A stretch of 64,000 nt of DNA from Euryarchaeota archaeon UBA58 (GTDB lineage Archaea > Thermoplasmatota > Poseidoniia > Poseidoniales > Thalassarchaeaceae), in the NCBI GenBank assembly GCA_002498525.1, contig DAHR01000005.1, positions 1 through 64,000 of the forward strand, in the 5' to 3' direction. This document shows positions 27,413-35,687 of this stretch, one piece after another; the first letter of the stretch is position 1; every line of letters starts with the position of its first letter. The notes beneath the pieces are model-generated. The model saw only the letters and a list, made by a program, of their open reading frames with translations. It had not been told where the DNA came from and made no database searches. The translations under genes and the position numbers were made by a program.

Positions 27413-27950
27413 CTACGCAGTCGTTCCCGAAGCCGCTTCGTAGACATTGAAGGCGTACAAGGGGGGAGTGTAGATGTGGATATTTATCAGTTCGTGTTCG
27501 GCGTCGTTAGAAATCTGGTGGATGTCGGGTTCGTCAGCTGCACAGACCTCTCCGCGTTGGTAGGTCCGCACCCTAGTCGGTACGGCCAGACCCTGCGCGT
27601 CGAGCGAATGGATGGTCTCCGTGGAGACGCCGGAGGCGATGAGGAAAGGCGCAGTCGCTGCCGACGTGATCGTGGATCGGCGTCGATTGGCCGGGTTTCC
27701 AGGTATTTGCTACGAGTTCGTAGAACTCGCTTTTCTTGATGAAATTCCTCTGGTAGTCGACATCGGCAGAGCCGATGCAATTCCTCAGTGCTTCGAGGTT
27801 GATCGAGATGCCTCGAAGTCGGTGGTCCAGCTCATCGAGGCCTGGTCTGCGATCGATCTCGTCGAGCCACTCTATCAGGCCCGAAAGGCCTGTACATCGG
27901 GACAATAATTCATCTCGAACCAGTGGTTCGAGGTCGACCTGAGTGACCAT
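27413..27950 (-). pseudogene. cdo: Cysteine dioxygenase (cupin) with a one-base frameshift
   Basis: Type-I cysteine dioxygenase oxidises cysteine to cysteine sulfinate with an iron cupin site. The first frame (from ATG 27950, with a GAGGGATCA motif upstream) runs through ANTWKPGQSTPIHDHVGSDCAF and then goes off-frame near 27641-27648, in the complement of a TTTCCTC stretch. Removing one base restores the rest: FLIASGVSTETIHSLD, PDIHQISND (third iron His) and NIHIYTPPLYAFNVYE to the TAG at 27413, giving 178 residues. Both residues of the eukaryotic-type Cys-Tyr cross-link (Cys100; Tyr in HIYTPP) are present. It may be a recent mutation or a sequencing error, since the downstream frame is otherwise intact. 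Confidence 0.85.
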
Positions 27951-28188
27951 TGATCCCTCAGAAAGGGTCGCCGCTGATGACTATTCCGTCCGTGGTGCTA
28001 AGCACCAATTTCGATATTTCTGCAGCCGATTTACACTCGATGCGCGCTGAGGAAGCAGGTGTTCTGAGGCACACCGGCGAAGCGGTAAAAGTGAAACAAT
28101 GATAGACTACTTCCGGAATTCGACCATTTTTGTTATATATTCAATGAATAGCGCAGAAACTGCTCGCTTAGGCGGGAGGAAGAAAAAT
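27951..28188. other. Divergent intergenic region with small hairpin and TATA box
   Basis: 238 bases between the minus-strand cysteine dioxygenase and the plus-strand aquaporin-like gene. It holds a 6-bp hairpin TGGTGC-TAA-GCACCA (about 27994-28008) and the strongly AT-rich TTATATATTC (28133-28142). The latter is a good TATA box, about 28 bases before a likely start and 50 before the ATG at 28189. No further gene is seen. Confidence 0.5.
28133..28142 (+). promoter_or_regulatory. TATA box of the aquaporin-like gene
   Basis: TTATATATTC is the best TATA match in the window. A start about 25 bases later (near 28162) would give a short leader containing GGCGGGAGGA, the Shine-Dalgarno motif for ATG 28189. 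Confidence 0.6.
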
Positions 28189-28776
28189 ATGGAAGTTGAT
28201 ATGAATGCAATGAAAGCAGAGATTGGCGGTGCCTTCGTGGTATCGTGGCTGGTCCTTGGACTCGGCTTAGATACCTTGCAGGGGGCGGTTGCTCTTGGCG
28301 CGGTCTGGATGACCTTCGGTGGGGCTCACGTCCTGCCGGTTGTGACCTGGTGTCACATGATGACTGGTGATCTCGGCGATGTCGAAGGAAATTGGATGGC
28401 GAACGGAATGCGATTGCTCGCACAGGCCGTTGGTGCCCTCGTGGCCATTATGATGGTCACAGAAGTGGGTGCTATCGAGACTGGCTGGGTGGCTGCGGAG
28501 TTCGCGGCACCTGAAGCTTGGGGTGCGATAACAACCGTCGCCGCTGGTGCGATCTGGTGGACCATACACACGAGGAGCGATTCCGCGTGGATAAGCGCCT
28601 TTGGCCTGATGGTCGTTGGCGGAGCGATGGTCCTTGATGGTGGACACCAGATGGGAGCATCACTTGCAAGCAGTGCAGATGGCATCGTTGGTGTCGCTAT
28701 GAACTGGATTGTTGATGGTGCGATGGTCGGTGTTGGAGCCCTTTTGGCTAACACCATCGATGACAACATTGGCTGA
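28189..28776 (+). CDS. Divergent aquaporin-fold (MIP-like) membrane protein
   Basis: A 195-residue protein with six hydrophobic segments. After the second comes GGAHVLPVVTW (45-54), resembling the first MIP half-helix (G-x-H-x-NPA-V-T), and after the fifth comes GGHQMGASLA (151-160), resembling the second NPA half-helix. That spacing reproduces the aquaporin plan: TM1, TM2 plus re-entrant loop, TM3, TM4, TM5 plus re-entrant loop, TM6. However, both NPA motifs are replaced (LPV and MGA) and the selectivity-filter Arg after the second NPA is missing. Substrate is unknown. ATG 28189 is chosen for its GGGAGGA upstream. It stands alone with its own promoter and a strong downstream hairpin. Confidence 0.65.
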   Translation: MEVDMNAMKAEIGGAFVVSWLVLGLGLDTLQGAVALGAVWMTFGGAHVLPVVTWCHMMTGDLGDVEGNWMANGMRLLAQAVGALVAIMMVTEVGAIETGWVAAEFAAPEAWGAITTVAAGAIWWTIHTRSDSAWISAFGLMVVGGAMVLDGGHQMGASLASSADGIVGVAMNWIVDGAMVGVGALLANTIDDNIG

Positions 28777-28819
28777 GAAGTTCGGGAATCTGATTCACTG
28801 AACTGATACACGTAAGGCA

Positions 28820-28845
28820 GGCTGGGGGAGTTTTCTCTCCCAGCC
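28820..28845 (+). terminator. Strong hairpin after aquaporin-like gene
   Basis: GGCTGGGGGAG-TTTT-CTCTCCCAGCC forms an 11-bp stem with one G-T wobble and a TTTT loop, 43 bases after the stop. It is a likely 3'-end structure. The remaining bases to 28998 hold short inverted repeats and a direct repeat (ATCAATTGAC at 28964 and 28998) but no gene. Confidence 0.6.
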
Positions 28846-28998
28846 TCGCCGATACTCTCAACCCCCCTCAGAGGATTCCCTTTGTGGGGGCTTCTTCAGT
28901 TTCGTGGGAAACCTGCTGTTCCTGGCGATTCGGCCTTCTCATAGGCCTCTGCTGCTAGGGAGGATCAATTGACGAATGTGATTGGTTGACCTGGGAAA

Positions 28999-29343
28999 TC
29001 AATTGACCAATGACAGGTCACCGGTGATGGCATCTATCGAAGAGCGCGGCCCAGGGCCGATGCCTACGACCGTGACGGTCCCTGCTGGGATCTCGGTGTG
29101 GCCGGCATCGCTGACGAGGTAGGTCACAAGGCCGGCTGACTTTGCTCTGCCGAGGATGCGCCGCAGCGAGTCCTCGTCGGGCGCTTTGCAGACGATCTTG
29201 CGCCCGCCATCCCTGCGATAACGGTCGAGTGTGCGAGGCGATACCTTACGCGCGCGCAGAACACATTCCGCAACAGCGTGCCCACATTGAGCCGCCAACT
29301 TGCCTCTTGAGAGTTTGAGGTCCGCACGCGTCACGAGGACCAT
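28999..29343 (-). CDS. pth2: Peptidyl-tRNA hydrolase Pth2
   Basis: Archaeal/eukaryotic-type enzyme that frees tRNA from stalled peptidyl-tRNA. Family motifs are in order: MVLVTRADLKLSRGKLAAQCGHA at the N-terminus (which fixes ATG 29343), APDEDSLRRIL, LVSDAGHTEIPAGT, and GIGPGPRSSIDAITGDL at the end. The length of 114 residues is typical. It follows the ECF S-component gene by about 10 bases and is probably in the same transcript. Confidence 0.95.
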   Translation of the reverse strand: MVLVTRADLKLSRGKLAAQCGHAVAECVLRARKVSPRTLDRYRRDGGRKIVCKAPDEDSLRRILGRAKSAGLVTYLVSDAGHTEIPAGTVTVVGIGPGPRSSIDAITGDLSLVN

Positions 29344-29353
29344 GGTGATCTCT

Positions 29354-30007
29354 TCAGTTCGTGACAATCTCACTCACCGTCTCACTCGTCGGTGCGATGG
29401 AATGGCGCAGCAGAATATCACCGATAGGAGTTGCCATCCACGCGGCGAAGACGAGATTGCCCACAGCGTGGTAGAGATCGTATAGCAGCCCATTGAGCAG
29501 ATACGGGGCGAGCATCGCTGGGTCGGTCTTCAGCAAGATGCTCGAAGAGACGATCCAATTGAAAGCAAAACCCGAGACAAAGGCGAGGGCTGCAACCCTG
29601 TTGAGTTGAAGTTCGCCCTCAATCAGCAGTCGGTCGGCCAGAAGCGCACCGGAACAGCCGACAGCTCCCCAGCCAATCACCTGAAAGAGAGTCCACGGAC
29701 CGTGTCCCAAGACCAGGACATTGGTCGACAGCGCAACCACGCCAGCGAGGGCGAAGGCACGAGGAGAACCCAGATAGATTCCCGCGAGGAGAACGATCAG
29801 CGTCACCGGTTGGATGTTCGGCAGAGGCTCGAAGAGGATGCGGCCTGCGAATGCGAAAACAGCCAGCAGCGCCAGCATGATCCACCCGCTACCTTCATCC
29901 AAACGACGCTCGGCCTTGAGCAATGCGAAGACGATGACGGAGAGAATCGCGGCGTTGAGCAGAAGGCTCTCGGCCGGAGCCAGAGCGATGTTGTGGAAGT
30001 CGTACAT
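29354..30007 (-). CDS. ECF transporter S component, possibly for cobalamin
   Basis: Membrane substrate-capture subunit of an energy-coupling factor vitamin importer. Six hydrophobic helices are visible. The N-terminal half contains LPNIQPVTLIVLLAGIYLG and later GHGPWTLFQVIGWGAVG, typical of the S-component group that includes cobalamin transporters. The 217-residue length fits. The adjacent DUF4430 protein, a domain related to the cobalamin-binding C-terminus of transcobalamin, supports a cobalamin substrate. The ATPase and T subunits are not in this window. Confidence 0.8.
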   Translation of the reverse strand: MYDFHNIALAPAESLLLNAAILSVIVFALLKAERRLDEGSGWIMLALLAVFAFAGRILFEPLPNIQPVTLIVLLAGIYLGSPRAFALAGVVALSTNVLVLGHGPWTLFQVIGWGAVGCSGALLADRLLIEGELQLNRVAALAFVSGFAFNWIVSSSILLKTDPAMLAPYLLNGLLYDLYHAVGNLVFAAWMATPIGDILLRHSIAPTSETVSEIVTN

Positions 30008-30066
30008 ACCGGAACCCCGTTTCTCTGGCGGTCAGGTCATTCTTCAGCGTTGCTGAGCGGAAGAAC

Positions 30067-30639
30067 TCACCAAGTGCCGATGCGCCAGAGAATCACATCG
30101 CCTTCTGAGAGGATTACATCGCCGATTCCCAGCCATGACATCTCACCGTTGTGGTGCAATTCCCAATATGCTCCACTGAAGTCGCCTGTGACTTCGGCAT
30201 CGTTGAGCCCTCCGATTGTGTGAACGTATGGCCCCCAATCACCGACCTCGTAGCCGACTGCCAAATGGCCACCTGCTACGCGGGTCGCATCGAGCATGAA
30301 TTCCATGCCATCGCTATATCCGGAAAATCCGCCGACGCAGGCGCCGGTCACGTTGTAGTTTTCATTCACGCCGATTGCCGAGCCGTCGGCGTCGATCATT
30401 GTCACTCCAGACGAGTATATCGAGTGAGGGAAATCGTCTGGGAATAACACGCAAATGACTTGTTCATCATTCCATTCAGACGGCAGTCCATCGTGTGCCG
30501 ATTCGCTATCGTTGACGTATTTTGCAGATTCTTCAGAGATTGCATCGCGTATCGCTGGTGCGAGAAAAACGAGGGCGACGAGGACCAGAATCGATGCGGT
30601 CCTTAGTTTGTCTGACATGGAGCCAGAGGGCTGGTTCAT
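30067..30639 (-). CDS. Exported DUF4430 (transcobalamin C-terminal-like) protein
   Basis: A 190-residue protein with an N-terminal signal/anchor (about 14-31, TASILVLVALVFLAPAI). Its C-terminal region includes FMLDATRVAGGHLAVGY and YWELHHNGEMSWLGIGDVILSEGDVILWRI. This is the DUF4430 pattern, in which a strand (YWxLxxNG) is followed by a second with GDxIxWxY. In other organisms DUF4430 proteins sit beside ECF S components and are thought to bind the vitamin outside the cell. Two cysteines (QVICVLF, GACVGG) may form a disulfide. An alternative start is ATG 30618. Confidence 0.72.
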   Translation of the reverse strand: MNQPSGSMSDKLRTASILVLVALVFLAPAIRDAISEESAKYVNDSESAHDGLPSEWNDEQVICVLFPDDFPHSIYSSGVTMIDADGSAIGVNENYNVTGACVGGFSGYSDGMEFMLDATRVAGGHLAVGYEVGDWGPYVHTIGGLNDAEVTGDFSGAYWELHHNGEMSWLGIGDVILSEGDVILWRIGTW

Positions 30640-30661
30640 CAGTCTATGAAGTTAGTCGAGT

Positions 30662-32803
30662 CTAATCTTTCAGAATCTCTGAAATCTTCTCTCTGAGGAT
30701 CTGGCTCACGAGAGCACCGTCGGCGGACCCGCCCAACTCTGCCATCACCATTCCCATCAGGGGGCCGACTGCGGCCATTCCGCGCTCTGTGATGAAGTCG
30801 GCTCGGCTCGTGATGACGGCCTTGACGGCATCGGCGACCGCACTGGTGTCGGCTGGTGTGAAGCCTGCTTCTTCGGCTTGCGTGGTGAACCATTCAAGGC
30901 GGTTCTCGAATTCGGTTTCGCTATGGGATGGACCGTTCTGCCAAAGGGTGCGGGCCATCGGGACGATTCCTTCTCTGGTGATGACGCCTTGCTCGCGGGC
31001 GTGCAATGACAGTGTGAGGACTGGCCACGGTACGTCTTCGGCTGTTCGCCCGGTTCCCTCGGCGATCTGCTCTCGCGTGTTGTCGAGGAGTGCTGATGCT
31101 GTGGCTTTGGCTGGTAGGGGAGGGCATCCGCATGGGCCGCCTTCGAGAGCGGTTGCGAAGACATCGTCGAGTTCGGCGCCGATCAGGGCCTCGATCTGGT
31201 TCTGCGAGATTTCGTAGGCGGTCAGGCGGTCTCTGCGTTGTTCACGGTTGAGAGGCAGGTTGGCTTGAATGTCGGACCAACGCTGCTCTTCGAGGGTCAG
31301 AGTGGGGATGTCGGTCTCGGGGTACATTCGCGCTCCGCCGGGCAGGGGTCGCATGGCGGTAGTCGTTCCGTCCTCAGGAGAGCCCTTGCGGATGACCACG
31401 TTGCGGACTTCCTGAGGGATTCTTTGGTAGGCTTTTCTGGCTCGAGTGATGACCGATTCGAGGGCCAGGTCGGCCTGCCACTCGGGTGCTACACAGAGTA
31501 CGAAGGCGTCTGCTTCTGCGAGGTCGAGGCCGCTGCGGATGGCTTCGACTTCTGTTGCTTCGATTCCGTAAGCTGGTAATTCGTCGGAGTGGAAGATGCC
31601 CGCGACTCCTGCGAGTTTCGCTGCGCTTGCCAACTCTCTTCCGAGGCGAGGCAATTGGGCGTTCTCTTCGTCCATTTCCTTGCTGCCGATTCGGTTGGCG
31701 AAGCCTGGTAGGATCACTGCCTTGACGCTGGCTCCTCTGGCGAGGGAGTCGGTGACCATCTTGGATGAGCAATTGGCGAACAGCCCTGTGACTTCATGAA
31801 GTTGCATGGGTATACGCGCTGAGGCTGCCTTTGCGACGCGATTCTCGGTTGGAATCTGGTCATCGCGTCGGTCCGTGGGAAGTTCGGGCAGATTCGCCTC
31901 TTGACGCAGATCGTTTGCGAGTCGATAGAGGTGGAGTTGGCGGGCCATCTCGAGACGGATGATTCGAGGAATCCAGTCAAGGTCTTGACAGCCCTTGATT
32001 TCGACGCGGTCTCCGCAGGCGAGGCTGACGTTGAGATCCTGTCTGATGGTACCCAGTCCGCGTCGAACCATGCGGGTGTCACGCAGCAGGGTTCCGAGGG
32101 CCAGTGCGGTCTCTTTCGCATGTTCGGGGCTCTGCACATCGGGCGCTGTCGCAATCTCCACAAGGGGCACTCCGAGCCTGTCGAGTGTGTATATGACGAC
32201 CTCGCCGTGCTCGGTCGAGCGGGTGTCGAGTTTTCTCGCCGAATCCTCCTCGAGACAGATGACATCGATTCCGACCTCACCCGTCTCAGTCATCAGGATG
32301 CCGTCGGTCGCCACTAGAGTCGTGCGCTGGAAGCCACTCGTGTTCGAGCCGTCGACCACGGTTTTGCGCATTACCTGTAGAACCGGTACCGGCTTGGCGT
32401 CCATCATCGCCGCTATCGTCAAGGTCGCATCGATCGCCTTCGAATCGTGACCGAGTGGTGGAGCCTCATCCATCTCGATGAGGCCTGCGTTCGGCGATTG
32501 AACATAGACGAATGAGCGATTGCGGCGCGCCTCGAAGCGGGCTGCGACATCGACGCGCCCACCCTCGCCTTGAGTGGCTCGGAGGCGTCGGTTGTTGCGA
32601 TTCCATTGGGCTGGAATCTCCTCTATTTTGAGGTCGAAGAGCCGACTCGGCATCCGCGAATGTAACTTGCCGGTCGCGAGTTGCTGGTGAATCTCGAGAC
32701 CGCACATGAAGCCGAGCCCGATCTGGTCTAGGCTCGAAGGGCGCCGGATGTCGCCCAAGGGTTGCGATGCGCTCACGCCACGAGGCGGTGAGTCATGGCT
32801 CAT
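30662..32803 (-). CDS. gatE: Glutamyl-tRNA(Gln) amidotransferase subunit E
   Basis: tRNA-binding and kinase subunit of the archaeal-specific GatDE complex that makes Gln-tRNA(Gln) from Glu-tRNA(Gln). It starts with FMCGLEIHQQLATGKLHSRMPS, the GatB/GatE signature, followed by the cradle domain (QSPNAGLIEMDEAPP, DGSNTSGFQRTTLVA, EEDSARKLD, GVPLVEIATAPD). An AspRS-like insertion distinguishes GatE from GatB, and a YqeY-like tail ends the protein. 713 residues is somewhat longer than usual. ATG 32803 starts 5 bases after the mcm stop, so the two are co-transcribed. GatD is not in this window. Confidence 0.95.
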   Translation of the reverse strand: MSHDSPPRGVSASQPLGDIRRPSSLDQIGLGFMCGLEIHQQLATGKLHSRMPSRLFDLKIEEIPAQWNRNNRRLRATQGEGGRVDVAARFEARRNRSFVYVQSPNAGLIEMDEAPPLGHDSKAIDATLTIAAMMDAKPVPVLQVMRKTVVDGSNTSGFQRTTLVATDGILMTETGEVGIDVICLEEDSARKLDTRSTEHGEVVIYTLDRLGVPLVEIATAPDVQSPEHAKETALALGTLLRDTRMVRRGLGTIRQDLNVSLACGDRVEIKGCQDLDWIPRIIRLEMARQLHLYRLANDLRQEANLPELPTDRRDDQIPTENRVAKAASARIPMQLHEVTGLFANCSSKMVTDSLARGASVKAVILPGFANRIGSKEMDEENAQLPRLGRELASAAKLAGVAGIFHSDELPAYGIEATEVEAIRSGLDLAEADAFVLCVAPEWQADLALESVITRARKAYQRIPQEVRNVVIRKGSPEDGTTTAMRPLPGGARMYPETDIPTLTLEEQRWSDIQANLPLNREQRRDRLTAYEISQNQIEALIGAELDDVFATALEGGPCGCPPLPAKATASALLDNTREQIAEGTGRTAEDVPWPVLTLSLHAREQGVITREGIVPMARTLWQNGPSHSETEFENRLEWFTTQAEEAGFTPADTSAVADAVKAVITSRADFITERGMAAVGPLMGMVMAELGGSADGALVSQILREKISEILKD

Positions 32804-32807
32804 AGGC

Positions 32808-34964
32808 TCAACGGGCGAATGAATACTCGTCGTTGCGAGGACTGAACAATTCACCACTCTGCAGCATCTTCGAGATCATGTCCTCGACCTGATATTCTGT
32901 AATACCCTTCGAAGCGGTTCGATTCAGCAGATCATTCATCGATGCCACGCCCCTCTCCGAGATTATGTCACGAAGCGTCACTCGAATCACCTGAGCCGCA
33001 TTCCGCTGTTGAACCGATACTCCCGAGATCAATTCCGATTCATCCTCAATCCCCGCTTCCTCGCGCCAATGTCTGAAGACAGCGATCGACATCTTCGCGT
33101 CATCCGCATTCGCCACCTCGCGAAGGAACATCCGCGCATGGGCCTCAGTCAATCGAATCAATGCCTCGAGTGCACGCGGAGTGATTGGAATGACATCGAC
33201 TTCGCCATACTGGTCGTCGCGATTGAAGGATTGTCTCTCATTGGTGTAATATTCCAGAATCAACGCTTTAGCGTCAACACTCAGATCAGGATGGATATTC
33301 CTCTTCGCATAGGCGATGTATTTGCGCAGGAACTCTATCGTCAGGTGTTCTGATTCATCGTATCCTGTGGCGAAAATCAAACCCTCCTCGGCCTCTCGAA
33401 TGTCGTATTCCATCGCCTCATCGATCTTCGCCTCGCTGATTCCTCTGGTTCGTACCTCGAGGATGTGACGTGCGATCCTCTCGTCATCCTCGACCCGCGC
33501 CTCGTCTCTGAGCATCCAGATGATGTCGAAGCGCGAAGCGAGAGCAGGTGGCAAACCGGTCTCCTTGAAGGAGTGGATTACACTCTCGTTCGGTCCTCGC
33601 TTACTGAAGCGACCCTGGGTCGGATTCGCTGCAGCGAGAATCGAGCAGCGGGTGTTCAGGGTCGCCTTGACGCCGCCCTTCGAGATATCGAGACGCTGCT
33701 GTTCCATCGCTGGGTGCATGGTTCGACGATCCTCCTCGCTGATCTTGTCGAATTCGTCGATGGCCGCGAGACCCCTGTCTGACAGTGGCAGGACACCGGC
33801 TTCGAGAGCGAAGCGCCCGCCGCCGCTGAAATCGTCGCGCACGGCGGCGGCGGTCAAGCCAGCGCCAGTGACACCGCCGCCGGTAGCGTACATGCCACGC
33901 GGCGAGAGTTTCGACATGTAGATCAGCAATTGTGACTTGGCGACACCTGGATCTCCCATCAGCAGAATGTGGATGTCGCCACGCAATCTCGTACTATCTT
34001 GATTGAGTCGCGAGACTCCGCCGAAGAGTTGCAGAGCCAGTGATCGCTTGACATAATGCATGACGCCAGTGGCGTAGATCGAAGGTGCGATGGAGCGCTG
34101 CATGAGGTGTAGAAGATCGGAGCGACTGGAGATTTCGAGTATCGCTTCGCGGTCCTCATCGGTTATCTTGATCTCAGTGAAAGGTGTGCTCTCATGCTCT
34201 GAACTGACCATGTGATAGATGATGTCGAACATCGGAGTTTTGCGATTCCGCTTCACCTCCGAATGAACTACTGGAATGATGTTCACCACAACCCTCTGAC
34301 CGGGCAGATGCTTGTTGACCAACTCGCCTTCGACGAGAACGTGAGCGCGGGACGGCTGGGCACCGCTGGGAACGTTCTCGGGAACTTCCTGAACCTCGAT
34401 CCATTGATTGTTAACCATCCTCGAGATGTTCATCACCAGATTGAATCTGGTCTCGCCACTGCGCCCCGCCGAGAGTCCGCAACCGGTCTCAGGCGGGCAG
34501 CGGAGCGGTTCCTTGAGTTCGCGTTCATTATCCTGAATCATCTCCACAGTGTGGTCGCAAGCCTCGCATTGGAAGACAGCGCGGTGGATTCGCGGCTTTA
34601 TCTCACTGATCTTGGTGACGATGACCTCGGCGCTGCGCAGCTGCCCGATGTCGTTGCTGCCGACATCGCGTAGATCGCGGCGGCTGTCTCTTGGAAGCTC
34701 GCCCACGCGCAGGATGCAGTCGATGTCCTCGCCGCGCTCGCGGCAGATCTCATTCAGAGTCCTTCGTCCAGAATTGAGAATGTTGCTAGGATAGGCGAGG
34801 ACGTCTTCGGCGAATTCCGGATCGAAGGCCTGCAGATCATGGAATGTGAGTTCAAGAACGGGCGTATCCGATTGCTTCGAAAGCAGAAGAATCATCTCCG
34901 ATTCTTTGGCTTCGGAGAAGAAAGTGCGCCAACGCGCCGAGGAATCTATCGCTGCCATGCTCAT
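32808..34964 (-). CDS. mcm: Replicative DNA helicase MCM
   Basis: Hexameric archaeal replicative helicase (718 residues). The N-terminal domain holds a zinc ribbon (FQCEACDHTV ... LRCPPETGC) and an OB fold. The AAA+ part has Walker A GDPGVAKSQL, Walker B AAIDEFDKI, sensor-1 AAANPTQGRF and arginine finger ASRFDII. A winged-helix C-terminus (SMNDLLNRTASKGITEYQVEDMISKML) completes it. No intein is present. ATG 34964 begins MSMAAID; a second ATG two codons in is possible. It opens a minus-strand transcript with gatE and shares a 283-base divergent intergenic region with the PPC gene. Confidence 0.96.
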   Translation of the reverse strand: MSMAAIDSSARWRTFFSEAKESEMILLLSKQSDTPVLELTFHDLQAFDPEFAEDVLAYPSNILNSGRRTLNEICRERGEDIDCILRVGELPRDSRRDLRDVGSNDIGQLRSAEVIVTKISEIKPRIHRAVFQCEACDHTVEMIQDNERELKEPLRCPPETGCGLSAGRSGETRFNLVMNISRMVNNQWIEVQEVPENVPSGAQPSRAHVLVEGELVNKHLPGQRVVVNIIPVVHSEVKRNRKTPMFDIIYHMVSSEHESTPFTEIKITDEDREAILEISSRSDLLHLMQRSIAPSIYATGVMHYVKRSLALQLFGGVSRLNQDSTRLRGDIHILLMGDPGVAKSQLLIYMSKLSPRGMYATGGGVTGAGLTAAAVRDDFSGGGRFALEAGVLPLSDRGLAAIDEFDKISEEDRRTMHPAMEQQRLDISKGGVKATLNTRCSILAAANPTQGRFSKRGPNESVIHSFKETGLPPALASRFDIIWMLRDEARVEDDERIARHILEVRTRGISEAKIDEAMEYDIREAEEGLIFATGYDESEHLTIEFLRKYIAYAKRNIHPDLSVDAKALILEYYTNERQSFNRDDQYGEVDVIPITPRALEALIRLTEAHARMFLREVANADDAKMSIAVFRHWREEAGIEDESELISGVSVQQRNAAQVIRVTLRDIISERGVASMNDLLNRTASKGITEYQVEDMISKMLQSGELFSPRNDEYSFAR

Positions 34965-35247
34965 GGATTATCGCCGCCGGGCGAGGGAAGACCTAAGACG
35001 CAGTCTATGAACAGTTTGCAGGCAAAATGCCACCCCTTGATTTCCACTGTAGAAGAAAGGCGTTCGACGTCGTCGAAATGCGGGGCTGAAGGCTTCCACT
35101 GCAACCGAAATCGCATTGGCGCCGAGCCCACAGGAAAAGCACCTTGCGAAAAAATCGAAAATACGCACTTTTCCAATCAAGACCACCCATCTGGTACAAT
35201 TTAGAAGAGATGGGTCGCTTTGAAGCGAAGCCCTTCCATCCGCTGCC
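34965..35247. promoter_or_regulatory. Divergent mcm / PPC-protein promoter region with inverted repeat
   Basis: 283 bases without a supported gene. Near the plus-strand end, CCCATCT (35186-35192) and AGATGGG (35208-35214) form a 7-bp inverted repeat around GGTACAATTTAGAAG, whose ACAATTTA resembles a TATA box 50 bases before the PPC ATG. An inverted repeat bracketing a TATA box is a typical operator arrangement. A second short palindrome (TCGCTT-TG-AAGCGA, 35215-35228) follows directly. Confidence 0.45.
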
Positions 35248-35682
35248 ATGGAGCATGTACGGTCCGGTGAGGATGTCTTCGTGAGGTTGGATCCCGGAGA
35301 GGAGATGCACGCAGCTTTGCAGAGCCTATCAGAAACTGGAATCCAATGTGCTGCAATCACCAGCGGAATAGGTCGAGTCCGCGATATTCGCATCGGCTAC
35401 CTCGATGGAGAAGGCGTTTACCAGACTCGAGAATATGCGGATTCGATGGAGTTGTTGTCGACGCAGGGCAACCTCGCGCCGGGGCCGGATGGGCCGTTCA
35501 GCCACATCCATGTCGTACTGTCTGACGATGACCACGTAGTGCAGGGAGGACACCTCTTCCACGCTACCGTTCACGTCACCGCCGAACTTCACCTCCGTGT
35601 ACTGGATTCGGGCTCTGAGGCGATGCGCCGTGAGTCGACGGCTTCGGAATTCATGGCTCTGTCGTTCTGTGCTGTGGAGTGA
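35248..35682 (+). CDS. PPC/DUF296 domain protein
   Basis: A 144-residue stand-alone PPC (plants-and-prokaryotes conserved, DUF296) domain. Family features: RLDPGEEMHAALQSL near the start, AITSGIGRV, the metal-binding-like FSHIHVVLSD, and GGHLFHATVHVTAELHL. In plants the domain is joined to an AT-hook; prokaryotic members are free-standing trimers of unsettled function, often suggested as DNA-linked regulators. No AT-hook is present. Its stop overlaps a GTG that could start the next gene, so the two are likely co-expressed. Confidence 0.85.
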   Translation: MEHVRSGEDVFVRLDPGEEMHAALQSLSETGIQCAAITSGIGRVRDIRIGYLDGEGVYQTREYADSMELLSTQGNLAPGPDGPFSHIHVVLSDDDHVVQGGHLFHATVHVTAELHLRVLDSGSEAMRRESTASEFMALSFCAVE

Positions 35683-35687
35683 TTCTG

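Noticed and set aside
26286..27443. Long plus-strand open frame of 385 codons
   Set aside because: It lies antisense to the clear threonine aldolase gene and its translation is low-complexity with no family pattern; it is a shadow frame of GC-rich coding DNA.
27960..28030. Possible box C/D small RNA (TGATGA ... CTGA)
   Set aside because: The C-box lacks the purine, no matching internal D'/C' boxes or terminal stem are seen, and the spacing is loose.
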